NCBI RefSeq assembly: GCF_020184175.1
Contig: NW_026083092.1
Location: forward strand, 99,037 to 163,036
Source: Aphis gossypii
Taxonomy: Eukaryota > Arthropoda > Insecta > Hemiptera > Aphididae
DNA length: 64,000 bases
Direction: 5' to 3'
Shown here: positions 58,255 to 64,000 of the stretch, piece after piece
How positions within the stretch are numbered: position 1 is the stretch's first letter
How the letters are laid out: every line of letters begins with the position of its first letter
The notes under the pieces: generated by a model
Databases searched by the model: none
The model's input: the letters and a program-made list of their open reading frames with translations, nothing else
Told to the model about the DNA's origin: nothing
Position numbers and translations under genes: made by a program

Positions 58255-59427
58255 TGCAGCACTACTGGCGCTGTTTTGAGTCTTGACTGCTTGATATTTT
58301 GACTTGCTTTGCGGACAAGCAGTGATCTAGTGTTCAATGGACCCACATGCAAAAGCAAGAACCGGGTCGTCGTTTAGGTTGAGTGCATCCAGTTGAGATG
58401 TGGTCAAGTGAACTGCAGTTGAAACATCGCGTTTTCTTCTTTTGAAATGACTGCTTGAAATTTGCATTGGCAGTGGATGGGTTAGTTGCTACTTCAGGTT
58501 AAAAATTACTATTTTTGGTTGTTGCTTCTGGATGAGTTGGACGACTTAAATTCTTGAATCGTGTGCTACGAGAATCGTTGATTTTAGTAAAAGTAACAAT
58601 ATCACTTAAAAGTTCATTTTCATGAGAATGACTTCGGCTCAATAAATATAAACATAATTCACGTGATACAACCCTTCGACAATTTGTTGCTTAGATTCAC
58701 AAAAATTAAGTTGAAGTTCACGACACATACGTGCCTTGTCATGAAAATATTCTACAATCGTTTCACTATTTCGCTGGTAGCGAGGAATTAACAATTTGGT
58801 ACGTTATACTGTTGAAGTTTGTGTACCAATAAAAGTCTCTTTAAACTGTCTCTCGAATTGCTCACAGTTGGGGAATGTTCGTCCAAGGTACCAGTTGTGA
58901 GCAGCACCCTTAAGTTTGGTTCGTATAATTTCCAATTTAAATGAATCAGGCCAATTGTGAAGATCAGCAGTAGAATTTATGCCCTTGATCCAATTTGATG
59001 CTTCTATGTATGATTTAGTTCCGATGAAGTTCGACAATGTTTCATGAAAATCAGGCATTACATAATAACCGTTCGATATGTTACTTTGAACAGATGGACT
59101 TGGTGTTGAGGAACGACGTAACAGTTGTTCCATAAGTAATCGATTTTGTTCAATTAGTGCCATCACAAGAGAATTTGTATCTGATATCATATTATTCGAT
59201 TGTGACGGCGAGCTGTTGTCGTTGACATCGTTTGATAACGGATTACGAGTGTCGTTGGGTATATTAGGTGTAGCAACGCTGGACGACGTCGAAGAAAAAT
59301 TCGCATTATTGGTTGCACCATTTGTACTAATGTTGTTAACGTCACTACTTCTAGTGTAATTATGATCGAAACAATTTTGTAGGTTATGGTTATCCTTAAC
59401 TAGTGAATCCACGTGTTGGGCCATCAT
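58255..59427 (-). pseudogene. Gypsy gag with zinc knuckle, broken
   Basis: Starts at 59427. The N-terminal linker is Asn/Ser-rich. The gag core reads GTKSYIEASNWIKGINS and LKGAAHNWYLGR. A stop occurs at 58804-58806. Reading continues in the same region with RNSETIVEYFHDKARMCREL and, after frame changes near 58640-58680 and 58500, a zinc knuckle CFNCSSLDHISTGC (CX2CX4HX4C, about 58425-58385). A second degenerate knuckle follows just before pol. Confidence 0.82.
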
Positions 59428-59586
59428 TAATTAATAATTATGGGTAAATTGACATAACAATTCGTCAACTTACTATCCACTTGTTCGATTGTGAGAATCC
59501 GTAGCAATAAGATGTCTCACCAGACAATTTTCTTCAAATACAAAATTTGGAACACGTGTCGAGAATCCGGAACAATAAGATATCTC

Positions 59587-59609
59587 CTTCGAATCCCACT
59601 TTTGAAATT
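59587..59609 (-). promoter_or_regulatory. Candidate primer-binding site, tRNA-Leu
   Basis: Just inside the 5' LTR the minus strand reads ATTTCAAAAGTGGGATTCGA. It resembles the complement of a tRNA-Leu 3' region used by mdg3/blastopia-like elements (motif AAGTGGGATTCGAA), with mismatches near the tip. A partly duplicated GAGAATCCG...CAATAAGAT motif lies at 59487-59575. Confidence 0.45.
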
Positions 59610-59854
59610 TGTAGTGAGTCTCTCCAGACCACCACGTCTCCGTGTCAGGACAATTTAAGATTTAGATATTATAATAATACTATTTACTAATTAGATTATA
59701 ATTAATTTATTTATTAAACAATAAAAACAAGAACAATGGTCATCAATTCAACGGCCAATACTCAATGACTACTGAGTGTCGGTTGGTGTCGCGCTCAGTC
59801 GATTAAAAGTGACAATCGACTGTGGCGCCACCAATTGACAAATTATCATACCAC

Positions 59855-59886
<32 letters not shown>

Positions 59887-59927
59887 GTAATAATAATAAT
59901 TATAATAGTAATAATGATATTACTACA
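59610..59927 (-). repeat. 5' LTR of the gypsy element
   Basis: 318 bp, matching 54389-54701 almost base for base apart from the (TAA)n tract near 59865-59905. TGTAGT/ACTACA tips. It lies beside the gag leader, so it is the 5' LTR of a minus-strand element. Confidence 0.94.
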
Positions 59928-60004
59928 AAATAATGTTTTTTATTTTTTTTTGTGCATGTGTTTTCAATAGAAATATTTCTATTGAAACTTTTATATTCTG
60001 GCTT

Positions 60005-61160
60005 TCACGAACTCGAATTTAATCCTTTTTCATTACCAACTAACCCCACAATCAAATCAAGATAAATAATAAAATCATCATCAAAATAAACGATATTACC
60101 ATTTTGATCAATAATATGTATTTTTATAATTTGAATTGTTCTTACATTTACTTGTCTGTACATTATAGGATTACATCTAATAAAATGATAATTACAATCA
60201 TAATAAAAAACAAACAACAGTTCTTCTTCGATAACCTTTTCATTAATAGATGAAACAGACTTTTCAATTATGTTGCAATGTACTTCTAATAGTCGTTTAT
60301 TTATATTATTATTTAATATATCTTTTTCTCCTACATGTTTATATAAATAATAATTATCAATCCCTAAACTTAATTTTAAATTTTTGTCCAACAAAAAATA
60401 ATTTTTTGGAGTTAATGTAATAAAATTATTATTATTTTGTAATTTGATACTTGAAGGTAAAAAACTATTCAATTGATCAATTGAATAGTTACCTTTAATT
60501 TCAGTTTTAATTTCCTTAAATTCAATATTATATATTTTATCAGGTTCACAATTTCAGTTTCATTAATTCGGTTAAATATAACACCGTTTATATTTTTTAA
60601 AACACTTTGGGTTTTCTGTACCCGTTTTACTCGACGGTGAATCACTGATAAAATCATACAAAAGCATTCCTAAACAATTTTTTAAATAATCATCAATGAT
60701 ATAATTATAATTAGTAGTAATATTTATCAAATTTTTATTATTTATTTTAAGTTTTATATTATTATGTTAATTTTGATTACAATTCATTTAATGAATAAAT
60801 ACCAATAGGTATTTTATAAACAGAATTTGAATTTTGATCTTCTTTATCTATCATAAATTTACATTCTTTATCTATATTTATATATTTTTCTTCGGAAGTA
60901 GGATAATACATTTTTGATTTATTACCAACTAATGAAAAATCAAATATAGTGTTTGGAAAACCTAAACATTTTTTTAAATTTTCATCTAAATTATAATAAC
61001 AAGGAGATTCAATTTGAATTTTTTTATTATTATAAGATAAAAATACCGGTTCAATTAATTTATTTAAATTTGAAATAGTATATTCATCTTTTTATATATA
61101 TATTACTCTCTTTTCAATTTCTATTTTACAATCTGATTCAATATTAATCAAATTTAACCC
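60005..61160 (-). pseudogene. Virus-like structural protein (penton/minor capsid-like), decayed
   Basis: Three or more fragments on the minus strand. The upstream part (about 61160-60790) contains YTISNLNKLIEPVFLSYN, ENLKKCLGF and VYKIPIGIYSLNEL. The part 60657-60560 is poorly defined. The downstream frame (60472-60005) has PKNYFLLDKNLKLSLGI and KIHIIDQNGNIVYFDDDF. These resemble a jelly-roll protein of Polinton/adintovirus-type elements (motif DQxGxxxxF plus LGF repeats), but I am not certain. It is convergent with the capsid-like fragment at 53985-54386. Several stops and shifts show it is not functional. The copia LTR begins at its upstream end. Confidence 0.42.
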
Positions 61161-61167
61161 TTTTAAA

Positions 61168-61358
61168 TGTTAAGATATGAATCCTACACTATACTATTAT
61201 ATTATTAACCTATATTATCTTTATCTATAATTATGGTACACCATTTTCTTCGATTATATCTATCGATGTGTTTTCCATCCATATATAAATATACTCAGTC
61301 TGTTCCGTATGACCAACCTGTGCGTTAGTGTGTTATCTCTCCTAATTACAACTATTAT
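61168..61358 (+). repeat. 5' LTR of the copia element
   Basis: It starts TGTTAAGATATGAATCC; the 3' edge is either ATTACA (about 61349) or TATTATA (about 61358). TATAAA lies near 61284-61289. About 190 bp. The partner LTR lies outside the window. Confidence 0.6.
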
Positions 61359-61360
61359 AT

Positions 61361-61374
61361 GTTATGGGCCCAGT
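61361..61374 (+). promoter_or_regulatory. Copia-type primer site (initiator tRNA-Met half) overlapping the gag start
   Basis: GTTATGGGCCCAG directly follows the LTR. It is complementary to the anticodon-loop half of initiator tRNA-Met, the primer used by insect copia. The ATG at 61364-61366 lies inside it, so gag begins Met-Gly-Pro from the primer site itself. Confidence 0.82.
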
Positions 61375-64000
61375 CACGGAAGAACGGTTCGGTATCACGC
61401 AGTTTGCGGGTACAAATTTCTCCAACTGGAAATTTAGGGTTGAGACACTACTAAGAGAGCACAACGTGGCACATTGTCTGACGGAGAAAATACCAACAGA
61501 CTCCACTGCCAAGGCCGCGTTCATCGAAAAAGAACGCAACTGCTATAGCCTTACTGGTTCAATGTGTGGCGGACTCACATCTGGAATATGTCAAAGACGC
61601 AACTACAGCCAAAGCAATCTGGGAACGCCTATGCTCAACGTTTGAACCCAGAGGTACGTCAAACAAATTATTTCTCTTAAGGAAAATGCTCACATTAAAA
61701 TTTATGGAAGGAGAGGAGTCCATAGAACAATTTTTAGTTCGTTTCGACGAACTTTTGAGGAAAACAAAAGTTTCCGGTTGTAAAATCGAAGAGGAGATGG
61801 TGGCATGTCTGTTGCTATTAACGCTACCAGACTCATACACTGTCGTGGTAACGGCCATTGAAACGCTGTCAGATGACAAAATAAGTGTTGACTTTGTGCG
61901 AAGGCGTTTACTCGATGAAACGGCTAAGAGAGAATCATGTAAAGTTGAATTGACCACATCGAAAAACCTATGTATAGACGCGGCTGCGTTTGAATCAAGT
62001 AGCAGTACACTCAAGTGTTTTTATTGCAATAGATCCGGACATAAGAAGTTCCAATGTAGAAAATACAAAGCGGATCAGAATCGTAATCATCGAAAAGGTA
62101 AATTTAATAATAGACAGCAAGCGAATTGGGCCGACAACACACGTGGATACGACAACAAAGACGGTGACCATATCGCGTTTCTAACCAGTGAACAAATCCC
62201 AATTCAACAATCATGGAAGAAGAAAAAACGAACGATTAGCTGGTTCCTAGATTCCGGGTCAACCGACCACCTTATCAATGATAAAAGTTTGTTATCACGA
62301 TCAAGACCTCTTTCTAATAACATCTTCATCGGAGTAGCAAAATCTAATCAAAACATGTGCGCAACACACACCGGTGAAATTGATTGTTCATTTATTTCAA
62401 GCTCAAATATCTGCAAAATTACCATCAAAGATGTGTTATTCGTTCCAAAGCTACGACGAAACTTGTAGTCTTCAGGAAAAATTGAAAAGGCTGGCATGGA
62501 GATAATTATAAACAAGGGTAAAGTTACGATCAAAAACAAAGGTAATGTAATAGCATCCGGAACGAGAAAAGGTAATTTATACGAGTTAGTGTTTGATATT
62601 GATCAACAATTATCTAACTCGGCACTCTCGGCACCAAGAACCAACATGCGTGTTATCAATGATATTCCCCTTTAGCATAGATGACTCGGCCACTTATCGG
62701 ACAATTACATGAAAAAGCTGTCAAAAATCGTTGATGGATAAAAAATAGGAAGAGACTACTCCACATCTGGATGCTCGGTATGCACAAAGGGAAAACAATC
62801 TGCAAATCCATTTCACGGCACACGCACAAGAGCAACACGTCCAATGCAGTTGGTACATACAGATGTGTGCGGACCAATCACTCCTATCAGCTGGTCAGGT
62901 GAGCGTTACTATGTGTCTTTTATTGATGACTTCACACACTTTGCTGTAGTATACCCGATAAAGGAGAAATCCGATACTTTAAACAAGTTAAAGATATTTG
63001 AAGCGTTCGCTACAGCCCACTTCGACACTAGGATGTCCAAACTCAGATGTGACAATGGCGGTGAGTACACATCAAAGGCGTTTAGAGAATTCTGTGAGGG
63101 GAAAGGAATTCAAATTCAATACACAACACCTTACACCCCGCAACAAAATGGACACGCAGAAAGATTGAATAGAACTATATGTGAAAAAGGTCGATTTTTA
63201 CTTATCGAAAGCAATCTCCCAAAAGAAATGTGGAATGAAGCAATACTGACAGCTACATATCTATTGAACAGGTCGTACACAACTGCTTTAAATAATGTTA
63301 CTCCAGCCGAAATGTGGTTCGGTTGTAAGCCAGATACAAGCAACTTGCGTGTATTTGGATGCAAAGCTTACTTACTTAAACCCAATCACACTAGAAATAA
63401 CTTTGATGAAAAATCTGAACTATTTACTCTGATAGGATATAACACTCACGGATATCGATTATGGGATCCTAAGAACAGAAAAATTGTCAATGGCAGAAAT
63501 ATTAAATTTGATGAGACCAACAAGACAAAAGATCCCATAAAAGTCTATATAGAAAACGACCAAGCCCTCGAAGAAAGAAAAATCAAATCAGCTGACACCA
63601 ATCAACATACAAAAGAGACCAGCATAGAAGAAGAAAGTTGCCATGATTCTGACACTGATTTGAACAAAACATTTATTGAACGTCCAAAGAGAGAGAAACG
63701 ACCACCTACATGGACTAAAGACTACTATACAGCCCACGCCTTGAAAATAGAAAATACTTGTGAACCATTTTCATATGAAGAAGCGATCAATGGAAATGAG
63801 TCTACTGAATGGGAACAAGCAATGAATGAAGAAATAAAATCATTAAATAAAAATCAAACATGGTCACTCGTTGAATTGCCAGAAGGAAAGAAAGCAATAG
63901 GATGTAAATGGACATATAAAATCAAAAAGGATGGGAACGGAAAGATATGTCGTTACAAGGCACGATTGGTAGCAAAAGGATATGCACAAACATATGGCGT
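61364..64000 (+). pseudogene. Copia gag-pol, partial, three lesions
   Basis: Gag starts at 61364 (QFAGTNFSNWKFRVETLLRE), with a one-base shift near 61560 to the frame carrying KDATTAKAIWERLCSTFEPR. The zinc knuckle CFYCNRSGHKKFQC lies near 62015-62060 and protease FLDSGSTDHL near 62245. A TAG at about 62466 and frame changes near 62640-62740 (including TAA at about 62738) interrupt the link to integrase. Integrase is intact from there: HTDVCGPI, RCDNGGEYTS and QQNGHAERLNRT carry the D, D and E residues. Reverse transcriptase begins with IGCKWTYKIKKDGNG and LVAKGYAQTYG at the window edge. The frame is open from about 62742 to 64000. Confidence 0.88.

Larger units (their letters stand above)
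54389..59927 (-). mobile_element. Complete Ty3/gypsy retrotransposon, near-identical LTRs
   Basis: LTRs at 54389-54701 and 59610-59927 enclose gag (59427 downward) and pol (58254-55120) on the minus strand. TSD AAAT lies at 54385-54388 and 59928-59931. Coding order is gag, protease, reverse transcriptase, RNase H, integrase. The element interrupts a virus-like gene remnant. The segment 54702-55119 between pol and the 3' LTR has no gene. Confidence 0.93.
61168..64000 (+). mobile_element. Ty1/copia retrotransposon, 5' half, runs off the window
   Basis: A short LTR (TGTTAAGATATG start at 61168, end near 61350-61358) is followed by a copia-type primer site and a gag-pol reading frame that remains open at the window end. 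It inserted upstream of or within the virus-like minus-strand gene. Confidence 0.88.

Noticed and set aside
1..64000. Search by eye for tRNA, rRNA, snRNA genes or CRISPR-like arrays
   Set aside because: None seen. tRNA-like words occur only as retroelement primer-binding sites. A covariance-model scan would be needed to exclude degraded RNA genes.

Overview
The window looks like a stretch of aphid (Hemiptera: Aphididae) nuclear genome. It is very AT-rich and full of short TAGGTACCTA-type motifs. Its genes have small exons split by AT-rich introns. Almost all recognisable sequence is transposable elements (TEs) of the kinds abundant in aphids: many hAT families, PIF/Harbinger, piggyBac, Ty3/gypsy, Ty1/copia and a jockey/CR1-like LINE. 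The aphid assignment is an inference from these features. I see no ordinary single-copy housekeeping gene, no tRNA or rRNA gene and no CRISPR array.

Layout. 0-12.8 kb (minus strand): two adjacent genes, a C2H2 zinc-finger/transposase-like protein (12831-10395) and a seven-exon SAM-domain (SAMD3-like) protein (10216-499). The second has a 4.47 kb hAT element with a perfect 8-bp target duplication (TSD) inside a 76-bp intron, and a mariner-like MITE in another intron. 12.8-15.7 kb: mostly unassigned AT-rich DNA. 15.7-24.1 kb: a nest of elements. A hAT remnant is cut by an LTR retroelement. A LINE lies downstream. The LINE ORF1 contains an apparently intact 2.48 kb hAT (17772-20250) and a solo LTR (20354-20686). 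24.1-26.8 kb: GC-richer unassigned DNA, a hAT MITE and a gag-only retroelement piece.

26.8-44 kb: a minus-strand gypsy-type element broken into pieces by later insertions. Its LTR (26821-34350) is split by a 6.6 kb hAT (27263-33891). Its integrase is split by a Harbinger element (35498-42602, TSD TTA), which itself holds another hAT (38376-42109). A 784-bp LTR-like block (42774-43557) splits the integrase again. A foldback-like repeat (about 43955-44965) truncates the 5' side. 45-48 kb: a decayed piggyBac. 48.2-51.2 kb: a decayed ZMYM1/DUF4371-type hAT. 51.5-53.9 kb: a 458-bp inverted repeat carrying 5' exons of another hAT, with an LTR between the arms. 54.0-61.2 kb: a virus-like (possibly Polinton/adintovirus-type) structural-gene remnant, interrupted by a complete, young gypsy element (54389-59927, near-identical LTRs). 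61.2-64 kb: the 5' half of a copia element running off the window.

Most coding regions carry only one to three lesions. Several of these are single-base shifts in homopolymer runs, so assembly error cannot be excluded for them. The most unusual structures are the Harbinger element, whose two antisense genes are interleaved through each other's introns, and the precisely datable nests of insertions.
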